NCBI GenBank assembly: GCA_964425745.1
Contig: CAYRNW010000008.1
Location: 43,659 to 107,658, forward strand
Origin: CALCNS01 sp964425745
GTDB taxonomy: Bacteria > Bacillota > JAAYKD01
Direction: 5' to 3'
DNA length: 64,000 nt
Position numbers and translations under genes: made by a program. A model generated the notes under the pieces. It saw only the letters and a list, made by a program, of their open reading frames with translations, had not been told where the DNA came from and ran no database searches. Shown here piece after piece: positions 8,491 to 18,170 of this stretch. Position 1 is the stretch's first letter. Each line of letters opens with the position of its first letter.

Positions 8491-9778
8491 AATTCTCCTC
8501 AAAGGAGGTAGGGTCATTGATCCTGCTTTGAACATGGATTGCATTGCCGATGTTTTGATTGAAAACGGGAAGATTGCGGAAATCGCTTTGAAGATCGAGG
8601 ATCAATCAGCTGAGCTTATAGACTGCCGTGGTAAGGTCATTGCTCCTGGTTTTATCGACGCCCATGTACACTTACGTGAACCGGGGTTGGAATATAAAGA
8701 AGACATTGAAAGTGGGGCAAAAGCAGCGGTTGCAGGGGGATTTACCGCCGTTTGTTGCATGCCCAATACCAAACCAATCTGTGATAATCGAAGTTTAGTA
8801 GAATTTATTCAACGTCGAGCCGAACAGGTCGGAGCTGCAAAAGTGTATCCGTTAGCCTCTATTACCAAAGGTGAAAAAGGAGAGGAATTAACGGAGATGG
8901 GAGAATTAAAAGCATGCGGTGCGGTGGGCGTCTCTGACGATGGCAAGCCAGTCATCAATGGCGAAGTGATGCGCAATGCTTTGGAATACAGCTCCATGTT
9001 CAATTTACCGGTAGCAAGCCATTTGGAAGATCCTTATTTGAGTGAAGGTAGAGTCATGCATCACGGTGCGGTATCGACCCGCTTAGGACTGAAAGGGATC
9101 CCTTCAGCAGCAGAGGAGATCATGGCGTATCGGGATTTGCAACTCGCTAAATTGGTTAACGGCAAAATCCATCTCTGTCACCTCTCAACAGCCAACTCGG
9201 TTCGTTTGTTGCAACAAGCCCAACAAGAAGGCATTCAAGCGACGGGTGAAGTAACAATACACCACTTAATCTTGACCGATGAGATCGTAGAACAAAGGAA
9301 TTACGATACCAATACCAAAATCAATCCACCGTTACGTTCGGAAACCGATCGTAAAGCCTTAGTTCAAGGTGTTCGTAATGGCGTGATCTCGGCAATCGTT
9401 ACAGACCACGCGCCACATCATCTCGATGACAAACGCATGGAATTTGATTATGCGGCTTTTGGTATTTCCGGTTTAGAAACAGCAGTAGCATTGGTTTTAG
9501 ATCGTTTGGTCGGCCGTGGTGAGCTTACCTTACACGAAGCGATTCGGGCACTCTCGCAAGGTCCGGCTTCTATTTATGCTCTCCCGAGTCGAACTTTGGC
9601 AAAGGGAGCAGTTGCAAATATCACAATATTAGATCTGGAAGAAGAACGCATCGTTGATCCGAAGAGTTTTCGGTCAAAGGGAAAAAATACACCCTATGCC
9701 GGATGGACGTTAAAAGGATGGCCAATCTGCACTTTGGTCGAAGGACAAGTTCGATATAGAAGGGAAGAACAAATTTGA
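8483..9778 (+). CDS. pyrC: Dihydroorotase
   Basis: Type I zinc amidohydrolase (431 residues) that cyclises carbamoyl aspartate to dihydroorotate. Metal-binding motifs are [10 protein letters not shown], the carbamylated-Lys region, 'SHLEDP', 'HLCHLST' and 'TDHAPHH'. The start at 8483, with GAGGTG upstream, is preferred over the longer reading frame. It overlaps the end of pyrB by 8 bases, and its stop overlaps the carA start by one base, indicating translational coupling. Confidence 0.96.
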   Translation: MNKILLKGGRVIDPALNMDCIADVLIENGKIAEIALKIEDQSAELIDCRGKVIAPGFIDAHVHLREPGLEYKEDIESGAKAAVAGGFTAVCCMPNTKPICDNRSLVEFIQRRAEQVGAAKVYPLASITKGEKGEELTEMGELKACGAVGVSDDGKPVINGEVMRNALEYSSMFNLPVASHLEDPYLSEGRVMHHGAVSTRLGLKGIPSAAEEIMAYRDLQLAKLVNGKIHLCHLSTANSVRLLQQAQQEGIQATGEVTIHHLILTDEIVEQRNYDTNTKINPPLRSETDRKALVQGVRNGVISAIVTDHAPHHLDDKRMEFDYAAFGISGLETAVALVLDRLVGRGELTLHEAIRALSQGPASIYALPSRTLAKGAVANITILDLEEERIVDPKSFRSKGKNTPYAGWTLKGWPICTLVEGQVRYRREEQI

Positions 9779-10848
9779 TGAATGGGAAATTGATCTTAAC
9801 CAACGGCATGGAATTTGCAGGTAAGCTTTCGGGAGCTTGTCAACCGGCCATGGGTGAAGTTGTATTCACGACCGGTATGACCGGCTATTGGGAAACAATT
9901 ACCGATCCTTCTTATGCCGGACAAATGGTCACGATGACGTATCCAATTCAAGGTAATTATGGTGTCAATGAAAGTAGCGGAGAATCGGAGCAGGTTTGGG
10001 CGAAGGGGTTAATCGTAAGAGAATTCTGTGCTACTCCTAATCATTATTTATCACAAGGAACACTAGAAGAGTTTTTGGCCCAACATCATGTTACTGCAAT
10101 TTCTGAATTGGATACCCGTGCCTTGGTTCGTGTTTTGCGAAGCAGTGGTGTAATGAACGGCATCATAGTGCCGGACTCCTATACCAAAGAAGAGGCACTG
10201 CAACTATTGAGTCAAATGCCACAGCCCGATTATGTAATAGAAGTTGCTTGCAAAGTCGTACATGAGATTCCAGGAGAAGGAACTCATGTGGCTGTAATGG
10301 ATTTCGGTGCTAAGAACAATATCATTCGTATGCTCAAAGGGTTGGGATGCAGGATCAGCGTATTCCCCCCCCATGCTACTGCTGAAGATATTTTGGCTGT
10401 CAAGCCAGACGGATTATTGTTATCCAACGGTCCCGGGGCTCCAGAGTTACGGGTCGATGCTGTTAAAACGGTGCAGGAGTTGGCGGGCAAGGTGCCAATC
10501 GTCGGTATCTGTTTGGGGCATCAAATCATTGCACTAGCAATGGGGGCCAAGACGTATAAATTACCGTTCGGTCACCGTGGCGGGAATCATCCGGTGAAAG
10601 ATTTAGCCCGAAATCAAGTGCGTATGACCTCACAGAATCATGGATATGCTGTGGAGTGGGAAAGTGTGGCTCAAACGGAATTAGAAGTAACCCATGTGCA
10701 AATCAATGACAATACCGTAGAAGGATTGCGCCATAAACGTTTACCGCTACTTTCAGTTCAGTATCATCCCGAAGGGTCCCCTGGCCCGCAAGATTCCGCA
10801 CACTATTTCCGAGATTTTGTTCGATTTTTCCAAGAAAGTAAGGTGTAA
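9778..10848 (+). CDS. carA: Carbamoyl-phosphate synthase small (glutaminase) subunit
   Basis: Releases ammonia from glutamine for carbamoyl phosphate synthesis (356 residues). The N-terminal CPSase_sm_chain domain is followed by a class I glutamine amidotransferase domain with the nucleophile in GICLGHQ and the His/Glu pair in 'QYHPEGSPG'. ATG 9778 is used; a TTG one codon earlier is possible. It lies two bases upstream of carB and is part of the pyr operon, so its product is probably directed to pyrimidines and shares PyrR control. Confidence 0.95.
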   Translation: MNGKLILTNGMEFAGKLSGACQPAMGEVVFTTGMTGYWETITDPSYAGQMVTMTYPIQGNYGVNESSGESEQVWAKGLIVREFCATPNHYLSQGTLEEFLAQHHVTAISELDTRALVRVLRSSGVMNGIIVPDSYTKEEALQLLSQMPQPDYVIEVACKVVHEIPGEGTHVAVMDFGAKNNIIRMLKGLGCRISVFPPHATAEDILAVKPDGLLLSNGPGAPELRVDAVKTVQELAGKVPIVGICLGHQIIALAMGAKTYKLPFGHRGGNHPVKDLARNQVRMTSQNHGYAVEWESVAQTELEVTHVQINDNTVEGLRHKRLPLLSVQYHPEGSPGPQDSAHYFRDFVRFFQESKV

Positions 10849-10850
10849 GC

Positions 10851-13800
10851 ATGCCAAAAAAAGCGTATTTGAAGAAAATCTTAGTCATTGGATCCGGCCC
10901 GATTGTGATTGGCCAGGCAGCAGAATTTGACTATGCAGGAACCCAAGCTTGTCGCGTGCTACAAGATGAAGGGGTTCAAGTCATTTTAGTGAATTCGAAT
11001 CCGGCTACGATCATGACCGATAAAGAAATGGCGTATCAAACCTACTTGGAACCTATAACTCCTGAAATTGTTACCAAGATTATCGAAAAAGAACGACCCG
11101 ACGGCATTCTACCAACTTTAGGTGGCCAAGTGGGTTTGAATATGGCTTTAACGCTGGGACAAAAAGGGATTTTACAAAAATACAATGTTGAACTTTTGGG
11201 TACGCCCTTAGATTCGATTGAACGAAGCGAAGATCGTCAATTGTTTAAAAATGCCATGGAGAGCATCAACGAACCGGTTCTGAACAGCTATACGGTCACG
11301 AATCTCGAAGCCGCAATTCCCTTAGCAGAAGAGATTGGCTATCCCCTTGTCGTTCGCCCGGCTTATACATTAGGCGGAACCGGTGGTGGCTTTTGCGATA
11401 ACGAAGCTGAATTACGAGAGCTATTACCCATTGGATTAAAAATGAGCCCAATCCAACAATGCTTAATTGAGCGATCTTTAAAAGGTTGGAAAGAAATCGA
11501 ATTTGAAGTTATGCGCGATGCCAACAACAATTGTATCGCCATTTGTTCCATGGAAAATTTGGATCCATTGGGCATTCATACGGGGGATTCCATTGTGGTT
11601 GCGCCTACCCAAACTTTGAATGATAGTGATTACCAAATGATGCGAACAGCCGCACTCAATATTATTCGGCATTTGGGAATTGAAGGTGGGTGTAACGTTC
11701 AATTTGCTTTGGATCCACAAAGTCAACAATATTATGTCATTGAAGTGAATCCACGCGTCAGTCGTTCTTCTGCATTAGCCTCGAAAGCGACCGGTTATCC
11801 CATTGCTCGTATCGCCAGCTTGATTGCATTGGGATACACGTTAGATGAAATTGTCAATCCCGTTACAGGCCGTACTAGTGCTTGTTTTGAACCGGTTATC
11901 GATTATATCGTAGCTAAAGTACCTCGGTGGCCGTTTGATAAATTCAAAATCGCCAATCGCCAATTGAATACGCAGATGAAATCCACCGGAGAGGTTATGG
12001 CGATCGGTCGAAACCTACCGGAGGCGATGCAAAAAGCAGTTCGTTCCATGGAGCAAGGATATTCCGCAGTTCGAGCTTCCGACAGTGAAAAGTTAGAGAC
12101 AAGTTTTCTTTTAGAACGGATCCACTATGGCGATGACTTACGTTTGTTCCATTTGCTTGCCGCTTTGAGACGTGGAGTCCCCATAGAGCAATTATTTGAA
12201 CTGACCATGATTGACCCTTGGTTTTTGGAGCAATTGAAACGGATTCCGGTCATGGAGCAACGTCTTAAATCGGAACCCATGAGTGAAGCCTTACTAGTAG
12301 AAGCGAAACGGTTAGGATTTGCCAATACCGAAGTAGCGTATTGGACTGGCTTATCTGTGCTTGAGATTGAGCAACAGCTGGAGCACTTCAATATTCATCG
12401 AACCTTCAAATTGGTCGATACTTGTGCCGGTGAGTTTGAGTCGGATACTCCTTACTTTTATGGTACTTTTGAGCAAGAAGACGAAGCGACCCCGTTGAAA
12501 GGGCAGAAGGCGGTTGTTCTTGGCTCGGGCCCGATTCGAATTGGTCAAGGCGTAGAGTTTGACTATTGCTCCGTGCATGCGTTGCAAGCCCTGAACAAAG
12601 CAGGCTACCAATCGATTATGATCAATAACAATCCTGAAACAGTTTCTACCGATTTCAATGTTTCTGATCGCCTTTATTTTGAACCGCTTATGGAAGAAGA
12701 AGTGGTGGAAATTCTAAAAAAAGAGCAGGCAAAAGGCGTTTTTGTTCAATTTGGTGGTCAAACTGCGATTAATTTAGCAAAAGCGATCGCTGCTGCCGGT
12801 ATTCCAATTTTGGGGTCACAACCTGAAGCAATTGACTTGGCGGAAGATAGGGAGCGCTTTGATGCCATGTTGGAAGGGTTAAATCTTTCGCGTCCGGCTG
12901 GCAAAGCCGTTCGTTCGTATAAAGAAGCATTAGCCGCTGTAGAAATGCTAGGATACCCGGTTTTAGTGCGTCCTTCTTATGTTTTAGGAGGCCGGGGTAT
13001 GGAAATATGCTATTCGGTCAACGAACTCGAAGGATATTTAACCGAAGCCGTGCGCATCTCACCCGATCACCCGGTGCTGATCGATCGTTATATTCTAGGA
13101 CAGGAATTAGAAGTTGATGCAATTGCCGATGGAGAGCAAGTTTTAATAGCCGGAATCATGGAGCATGTTGAACGAGCAGGAGTTCATTCCGGAGATTCCA
13201 TTGCCGTGTATCCTTGGACCCACATTGACCCTTGGGTGATTGAAGAGATCTGTGAAGCTACGAAAAAGATGGCGCTTGCGATGCAAGTGAAGGGTTTGAT
13301 CAATGTTCAGTTTGTTCATCAGGGTGAAAAATTGTATGTGATCGAAGTCAATCCTCGTGCCAGCAGAACGGTTCCATTCTTATCGAAAATAGCTAATCTA
13401 CCCATGGTTCAAATTGCTACCAAAATCGCTTTAGGGGAGAGTTTGGAGGCTCAAGGCTATAACGATGGCCTCTGGCCGGCAACCGATTTCTACGCTGCCA
13501 AAGCGCCTGTATTCAGCTGGGCGAAACTTAGAGGTGTTGAAATTGGCTTAGGTCCCGAAATGAAGAGCACCGGTGAGGTCATTGGTATGGGGCAAAACAA
13601 AGATGAAGCTTTGGCAAGAGCCTTCTGGGCCGCCGGTTGGAAACCATCACCGCAAAAAGTGTTATTAGCCACAGTTGCTGATCGCGATAAAAAAGAAGCC
13701 ATTCCTTTGATTAAACAGTTTTGGCGTAATGGTTATAAAGTCTTTGCAACCAATAAAACAGCCGAAGCTTTGCGTCAGGCCGGAGTAAAGGTTGAAGCGG

Positions 13801-14069
13801 TCGACAAGATCGGTGGAACCTCACCAACTGTGTTGGACGTAATCTCACAGGGAAAAGTTGATTTTGTTATCAATACCGTTACCCTGGGGAAACTACCGGA
13901 ACGAGACGGATTTATGATACGAAGAGCGGCTGTTGAAAACGGATGCCGCTACTTTACGTCGTTAGATACCTTATTAGCCTACTGGCGTTGTTTGAATTAC
14001 TTGCAGAATACCGAAGCATTAAAGCCTACGAGTTTACAGGAGTATCTCCATGAACGAACAGATTCTTAA
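10851..14069 (+). CDS. carB: Carbamoyl-phosphate synthase large subunit
   Basis: Full-length 1072-residue synthase with two homologous ATP-grasp halves. The first starts 'VIGSGPIVIGQAAEFDYAGTQA', the second 'VLGSGPIRIGQGVEFDYCSVHA' near residue 560. The C-terminal MGS-like allosteric domain begins around residue 940 ('VLLATVADRDKKEAIPL'). It makes carbamoyl phosphate from ammonia, bicarbonate and 2 ATP. It overlaps pyrK by 20 bases. No anomaly seen. Confidence 0.96.
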   Translation: MPKKAYLKKILVIGSGPIVIGQAAEFDYAGTQACRVLQDEGVQVILVNSNPATIMTDKEMAYQTYLEPITPEIVTKIIEKERPDGILPTLGGQVGLNMALTLGQKGILQKYNVELLGTPLDSIERSEDRQLFKNAMESINEPVLNSYTVTNLEAAIPLAEEIGYPLVVRPAYTLGGTGGGFCDNEAELRELLPIGLKMSPIQQCLIERSLKGWKEIEFEVMRDANNNCIAICSMENLDPLGIHTGDSIVVAPTQTLNDSDYQMMRTAALNIIRHLGIEGGCNVQFALDPQSQQYYVIEVNPRVSRSSALASKATGYPIARIASLIALGYTLDEIVNPVTGRTSACFEPVIDYIVAKVPRWPFDKFKIANRQLNTQMKSTGEVMAIGRNLPEAMQKAVRSMEQGYSAVRASDSEKLETSFLLERIHYGDDLRLFHLLAALRRGVPIEQLFELTMIDPWFLEQLKRIPVMEQRLKSEPMSEALLVEAKRLGFANTEVAYWTGLSVLEIEQQLEHFNIHRTFKLVDTCAGEFESDTPYFYGTFEQEDEATPLKGQKAVVLGSGPIRIGQGVEFDYCSVHALQALNKAGYQSIMINNNPETVSTDFNVSDRLYFEPLMEEEVVEILKKEQAKGVFVQFGGQTAINLAKAIAAAGIPILGSQPEAIDLAEDRERFDAMLEGLNLSRPAGKAVRSYKEALAAVEMLGYPVLVRPSYVLGGRGMEICYSVNELEGYLTEAVRISPDHPVLIDRYILGQELEVDAIADGEQVLIAGIMEHVERAGVHSGDSIAVYPWTHIDPWVIEEICEATKKMALAMQVKGLINVQFVHQGEKLYVIEVNPRASRTVPFLSKIANLPMVQIATKIALGESLEAQGYNDGLWPATDFYAAKAPVFSWAKLRGVEIGLGPEMKSTGEVIGMGQNKDEALARAFWAAGWKPSPQKVLLATVADRDKKEAIPLIKQFWRNGYKVFATNKTAEALRQAGVKVEAVDKIGGTSPTVLDVISQGKVDFVINTVTLGKLPERDGFMIRRAAVENGCRYFTSLDTLLAYWRCLNYLQNTEALKPTSLQEYLHERTDS

Positions 14070-14865
14070 CCAAATCGCTACAGTCCATGAGCATGTTCAA
14101 ATGGGTAAAAACTATTATCGTCTTGAATTCAATGCGGCAGACTGTTGTACGAGAATGAAACCGGGACAGTTTTTGAACATTAGACTCAAAAGTCTACATG
14201 ACCCTCTTTTGCGCAGGCCCATGAGCATTCACAGCATTGATAAACAGACCGATAGGTTTAGCGTGTTGTACCAGGTGGTCGGAAGGGGAACCGAGTGTTT
14301 AAACCAATTGGTCCAAGGAGATTCGGTCGAAATTCTAGCTCCTTTGGGTAAAGAATTCCCAATTCCTGAAGGTTCTAACCCATCGCAGCACGAGGTAACT
14401 CTTGTGGCAGGGGGGATTGGAATCGCGCCACTGCTGGCGTTGGCCAAGGAAGTACGAGCGTTAGGTCATCTTTGCACTCTATATTTTGGCGCACGTACGT
14501 CCGATGACTTTGAGGTCTTGCACTCCTTTACAGATCTTGGAGTACAAGTTTTGACGGCCACGGAAGATGGATCATGTGGTCACTCAGGCTATATCACCAG
14601 AGGTCTTAAGGAAGCGTTACTGAAAAGCAAGACAAAAACGATCTATGCTTGTGGCCCAATGCCCATGCTAAAAGCATTGACAAAGGAGTTAAAAGGGGTA
14701 GAGATTCCACTCTGGTTATCTTTGGAAGCCCATATGGCATGCGGACTCGGTGCTTGCTTAGGTTGCACAGTAAAAGTTAAAAATCCAGGGGGTGGCTGGC
14801 GATATGCGTTGATGTGCCAAGAGGGACCGGTTATTGCAGCGAGTGAGGTGATCTTTGATGAATAA
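14050..14865 (+). CDS. pyrK: Dihydroorotate dehydrogenase electron-transfer subunit
   Basis: Iron-sulfur flavoprotein subunit (271 residues) that passes electrons from PyrD to NAD+. The N-terminal FAD-binding ferredoxin-reductase barrel has 'RRPMSIHSID'; the NAD domain has 'GGIGIAPLLALA'. The C-terminal [2Fe-2S] motif is CGLGACLGC with the fourth Cys in 'LMCQEGP'. The start lies inside the end of carB and has CAGGAG upstream. Its presence identifies the neighbouring PyrD as class 1B. Confidence 0.95.
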   Translation: MNEQILNQIATVHEHVQMGKNYYRLEFNAADCCTRMKPGQFLNIRLKSLHDPLLRRPMSIHSIDKQTDRFSVLYQVVGRGTECLNQLVQGDSVEILAPLGKEFPIPEGSNPSQHEVTLVAGGIGIAPLLALAKEVRALGHLCTLYFGARTSDDFEVLHSFTDLGVQVLTATEDGSCGHSGYITRGLKEALLKSKTKTIYACGPMPMLKALTKELKGVEIPLWLSLEAHMACGLGACLGCTVKVKNPGGGWRYALMCQEGPVIAASEVIFDE

Positions 14866-15772
14866 CCTTGACATATCGGTCAAACTCTTGGGTCAGTGCT
14901 TTCGAACACCACTGACGACCGCTTCGGGAACCTTTGGGTTTGGGCAAGAATATGCTCCTTTTGTCGATTTTCATAATTTGGGAGCACTGACAGTCAAAGG
15001 CATCACACCAGAACCAAGACTCGGAAATCCCGGTCAACGTCTCATAGAAACGCCGGCGGGATTAATTAACTCGGTTGGCTTAATGAATCCGGGTGTAGAA
15101 GCTTTTATACTTGAAGAAATGCCTAGATTACGGCAACTTCAGACACCGATCATTGTTAACATAAATGGTAAAACGGTTGAAGAGTACGGTGAATTGTCCG
15201 CTAGGTTAAACAACATCGAAGGAATTTCAGCTCTAGAAGTTAATATTTCTTGCCCCAATGTTAAAGAAGGCGGAATGGCTTTTGGCACAAGAATCGAAAC
15301 AGCAACTGCGGCGGTTCGCTCCGCCAGAAAAGCGACGAAGCTTCCGCTTATCGTCAAACTTTCTCCCAATGTGACCGACATTGGTGAAATGGCCAAGGCT
15401 GTGGAGAGCGAAGGGGCAGATGCCATCTCTCTAATCAATACCATCCTGGCCATGGATATCGATTTGCGTTCAGGCAAACCAATCTTAGCCAATACCTTTG
15501 GTGGATTATCAGGTCCGGCGGTACGCCCTATTGCATTACGGATGGTGTATCAAGTGTATCAAGCCGTGGATGTACCGATTATTGGTATGGGTGGAATCAT
15601 GGATTGGCAAGACGCGTTGAAGTTTATCATGGCCGGGGCTTCCATGGTCGCTTTGGGTACTGCGAATTTTGTTCAACCCGATGTAATCAATGCCGTAGCT
15701 CAAGGAATAAAAGTTTGGTGTGAGCAAAGGGAAGTCCATAAGATAACAGATCTTATAGGGTCTGCTCATTAG
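14858..15772 (+). CDS. pyrD: Dihydroorotate dehydrogenase, class 1B catalytic subunit
   Basis: FMN enzyme (304 residues) that oxidises dihydroorotate to orotate. Conserved segments are 'TASGTFGFGQEY', 'NSVGLMNPG', 'NISCPNVKEGG' with the catalytic Cys of class 1B enzymes, and 'GGLSGPAVRPIALRM'. ATG 14858 follows GAGTGAGGTG and overlaps pyrK by 8 bases. It is the last gene before a strong terminator; pyrE and pyrF are not in this operon or window. Confidence 0.95.
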   Translation: MNNLDISVKLLGQCFRTPLTTASGTFGFGQEYAPFVDFHNLGALTVKGITPEPRLGNPGQRLIETPAGLINSVGLMNPGVEAFILEEMPRLRQLQTPIIVNINGKTVEEYGELSARLNNIEGISALEVNISCPNVKEGGMAFGTRIETATAAVRSARKATKLPLIVKLSPNVTDIGEMAKAVESEGADAISLINTILAMDIDLRSGKPILANTFGGLSGPAVRPIALRMVYQVYQAVDVPIIGMGGIMDWQDALKFIMAGASMVALGTANFVQPDVINAVAQGIKVWCEQREVHKITDLIGSAH

Positions 15773-15795
15773 ACTACTAAGAATCACCATCTCAT

Positions 15796-15842
15796 CAGCA
15801 ACCCTCTTATCGGAGTTTAAGCGGGTTGCTGTTTTCTTTTTC
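15796..15842 (+). terminator. Rho-independent terminator of the pyr operon
   Basis: Nine-bp stem CAGCAACCC / GGGTTGCTG (15796-15804, 15823-15831) followed by a T-rich tract. Confidence 0.85.
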
Positions 15843-15934
15843 ATCGAAAAATAGCAGGAATAATCCGCCAGACTCTTGAATTTCCTAACGGAAGTACGAA
15901 ACAGGAGGCGAGGGCACTGAAGGTAGAGCAAATC

Positions 15935-17284
15935 ATGACTCGCTTACAAAACCATGGCTTCGAGTGTTATAAAGTAGGTGGAGTCGTTCGGGATTATCTG
16001 CTGGGGGTCGAAAATCTAGACGTTGATTTAGCAACCTCTGCTTCGCCCGATATTGTAGTAGAGCTTTTTGCAGAAGCTGAAGTTCAAACCGTCGGAAAGC
16101 AATTTGGGGTAGTATTAATCGACGGTATTGAAGTGGCTTCATTTCGTGGGGAGCGGTATGATACTCCTGGTAAGCCATTGATCCATGGAGTCGGAAGTTT
16201 TGAAGAAGATGCTTCGCGAAGGGATTTTACAATTAATGCCATGGCCATGGATCAGAACGGACGAATCCTTGATCCTTTTGGAGGCCAAGCCGACCTTGAA
16301 CAGAAATTGATTCGGACAGTAGGAAACCCTGCTTTGAGATTCATGGAAGATCCTGTTCGGATTATACGTGGAATTGGGTTTGCAGTTCGGTTTGGATTTT
16401 CATTGGAAGTCGAAACTAAAAATGCGATGTCAAAACATAAAGAGTTATTGATCTCTGTTCCGAAAATTCGGATCGGAAAAGAATTACAGAAAATGTGTAA
16501 GGCGAATTGCCTGTCCTCAGGCTTACGTCTCATTGAGGATTTAGGATTGTTACAGATAATCATCCCTCAAATGGGCCATCTGCCAAAAGCAGAGCAAAAT
16601 CCAAAATACCACCATCTGAATGCGTGGGAACATTCATTGGCTGTCTTAGCTTTTACTGAACGATTAATTTCAATACATCAAACCGATGAATTGAAATTTG
16701 CCGCCTTATTCCATGATTGTGCGAAAGGTCTACCCGGAATTCGTGCTTACCATGAAAAGAGCAAACTCCCCAGTGATCACGGACATGATGAAAAAAGTAC
16801 CGCTCTAGCCGATGAAGTGATGACGGAATGGGCAATTTCTAAACCTGTCAAACAATCAGCCTTGTTCCTAATCAGACATCATATGCTGTTACCAAGAAGC
16901 AAAAATCCCAATGATCTAATTGCCTTTCTCAATGGCTTAGCCGATGAATTCCTTACGATTGGCGAGCTCCGTTCCCAACTCGGTAAACTTTATTGGCTGA
17001 AAAGGGCAGACATCCACGGAAAAGCCCTCCCAAATCGGGAGAGCGATGTCGATCACTTAAACGAGTTTTGGAAACTTCTGGAATTTGTAATTGATACGAT
17101 TCCGTTTTACCGCAATCAGACCCAGATTCAAGCGAAAGATTTTACTGAAACCGGGGAAGCTCTGGGAGTACGATTGCATCAAAGTCTTTTGGAAGAGCAA
17201 GAAAAAATCACGAGAACAACCGAATGGATCGAGCACTTTGAACAAGCAAAAAAGGAGAATTTAAATCATGACCTGGATCAATGA
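15935..17284 (+). CDS. cca: CCA-adding tRNA nucleotidyltransferase with HD domain
   Basis: Class II nucleotidyltransferase that builds or repairs the tRNA 3' CCA end. The N-terminal catalytic domain has 'VGGVVRDYLLG' and the metal pair in 'NLDVDLATS', then 'RRDFTINAMA' and 'DPVRIIRGIGFAVRFGF'. A C-terminal HD domain follows ('HLNAWEHSLAV', 'LFHDCAKG'). The frame is 449 residues from ATG 15935. That ATG lies 26 bases from the strong AGGAGG at 15903-15908, while an in-frame CTG at 15917 is 8 bases from it and would add six residues (LKVEQI) matching the helix that usually precedes the VGG motif. Either start is possible. It overlaps the mscS-like gene by 17 bases. Confidence 0.9.
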   Translation: MTRLQNHGFECYKVGGVVRDYLLGVENLDVDLATSASPDIVVELFAEAEVQTVGKQFGVVLIDGIEVASFRGERYDTPGKPLIHGVGSFEEDASRRDFTINAMAMDQNGRILDPFGGQADLEQKLIRTVGNPALRFMEDPVRIIRGIGFAVRFGFSLEVETKNAMSKHKELLISVPKIRIGKELQKMCKANCLSSGLRLIEDLGLLQIIIPQMGHLPKAEQNPKYHHLNAWEHSLAVLAFTERLISIHQTDELKFAALFHDCAKGLPGIRAYHEKSKLPSDHGHDEKSTALADEVMTEWAISKPVKQSALFLIRHHMLLPRSKNPNDLIAFLNGLADEFLTIGELRSQLGKLYWLKRADIHGKALPNRESDVDHLNEFWKLLEFVIDTIPFYRNQTQIQAKDFTETGEALGVRLHQSLLEEQEKITRTTEWIEHFEQAKKENLNHDLDQ

Positions 17285-18170
17285 AATTTTCGCACATTCT
17301 TTTGCCGTCTTTGCTTTGAATATTGGAGTGATCTTGATCGGAGTTCTAATTCTTCGTTTTGTGGGTAATAAAGCGTTTCTCCGACTTGCAAAAACCTCTA
17401 AAATCAAAGAAGGCCAAGTCTTAATTGCCAAAAAAATCTTTCAGACGGCTCTTTATACCTTTGCTATCTTTGCTGTGGTTCGAGAGGTTCCGGCGTTGTC
17501 CACTATTGCGACTTCGTTCTTGGCCGGTTCCGGTGTAATAGCGGTGGTTGTGGGTTTTGCCTCGCAAGAGGCTTTGACCAACATTGTCAGTGGTGCTTTT
17601 ATCATTTTCTTTAAGCCCTTCGTGATCAATGATCGAATTTCTCTACCAGACAAGAATATCGTGGGTTTTGTGGAGGACATCTCCTTAAGGCACACCGTAA
17701 TTCGCACCATTGAAAACAGCAGGGTTATTATCCCCAACTCCACAATTAACAGCTCGATTTTAGAAAACTCCAATTATAAAGATAATCGTAGAATGAATTT
17801 TTTCGGAATTGGTGTCAGTTATACTGCAGATTTGAATGCAGCCCTTGCTATTGTTGAAGATGAAATCCTCAAGCACCCATATTTTTTAGACACCAGAACC
17901 GCTATAGATATTGCTAAAGGCATCAAACCGGTGACGGCACGGGTGACTGCCTTGGGAGATTCCTCCATACAGATCCGCGCTGGTGTTTGGAGCGAAGACT
18001 TTGGCAAAGGCTATATTATGCTCTGTGATCTCAACAAAAGTGTGAAAGAACGTTTTGATCGTGAAGGCATCGAAATTCCTTATCCTTATTATAATGTTGT
18101 TATGAAACCGGAAAGAGTTTTGAAGGTTCATCAGGAAAATTTTAGTAAAACAAAGGAGGGTTCCGAATGA
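17268..18170 (+). CDS. Small-conductance mechanosensitive channel (MscS family)
   Basis: A 300-residue MscS-type channel with hydrophobic segments at about residues 10-33, 58-75 and 80-115. The last is the glycine/alanine-rich pore helix ('GSGVIAVVVGFASQEALTNIVSGAFIIFFKPF'). The beta domain with 'VGFVEDISLRHTVIRTIENSRVIIPNS' follows, then the alpha/beta C-terminal domain. AAAAAGGAG precedes ATG 17268. It overlaps cca upstream and overlaps the next gene by four bases (ATGA), so it is translationally coupled to an unrecognised coiled-coil protein. Osmotic release is the family role; the partnership is unexplained. Confidence 0.92.
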   Translation: MTWINEIFAHSFAVFALNIGVILIGVLILRFVGNKAFLRLAKTSKIKEGQVLIAKKIFQTALYTFAIFAVVREVPALSTIATSFLAGSGVIAVVVGFASQEALTNIVSGAFIIFFKPFVINDRISLPDKNIVGFVEDISLRHTVIRTIENSRVIIPNSTINSSILENSNYKDNRRMNFFGIGVSYTADLNAALAIVEDEILKHPYFLDTRTAIDIAKGIKPVTARVTALGDSSIQIRAGVWSEDFGKGYIMLCDLNKSVKERFDREGIEIPYPYYNVVMKPERVLKVHQENFSKTKEGSE

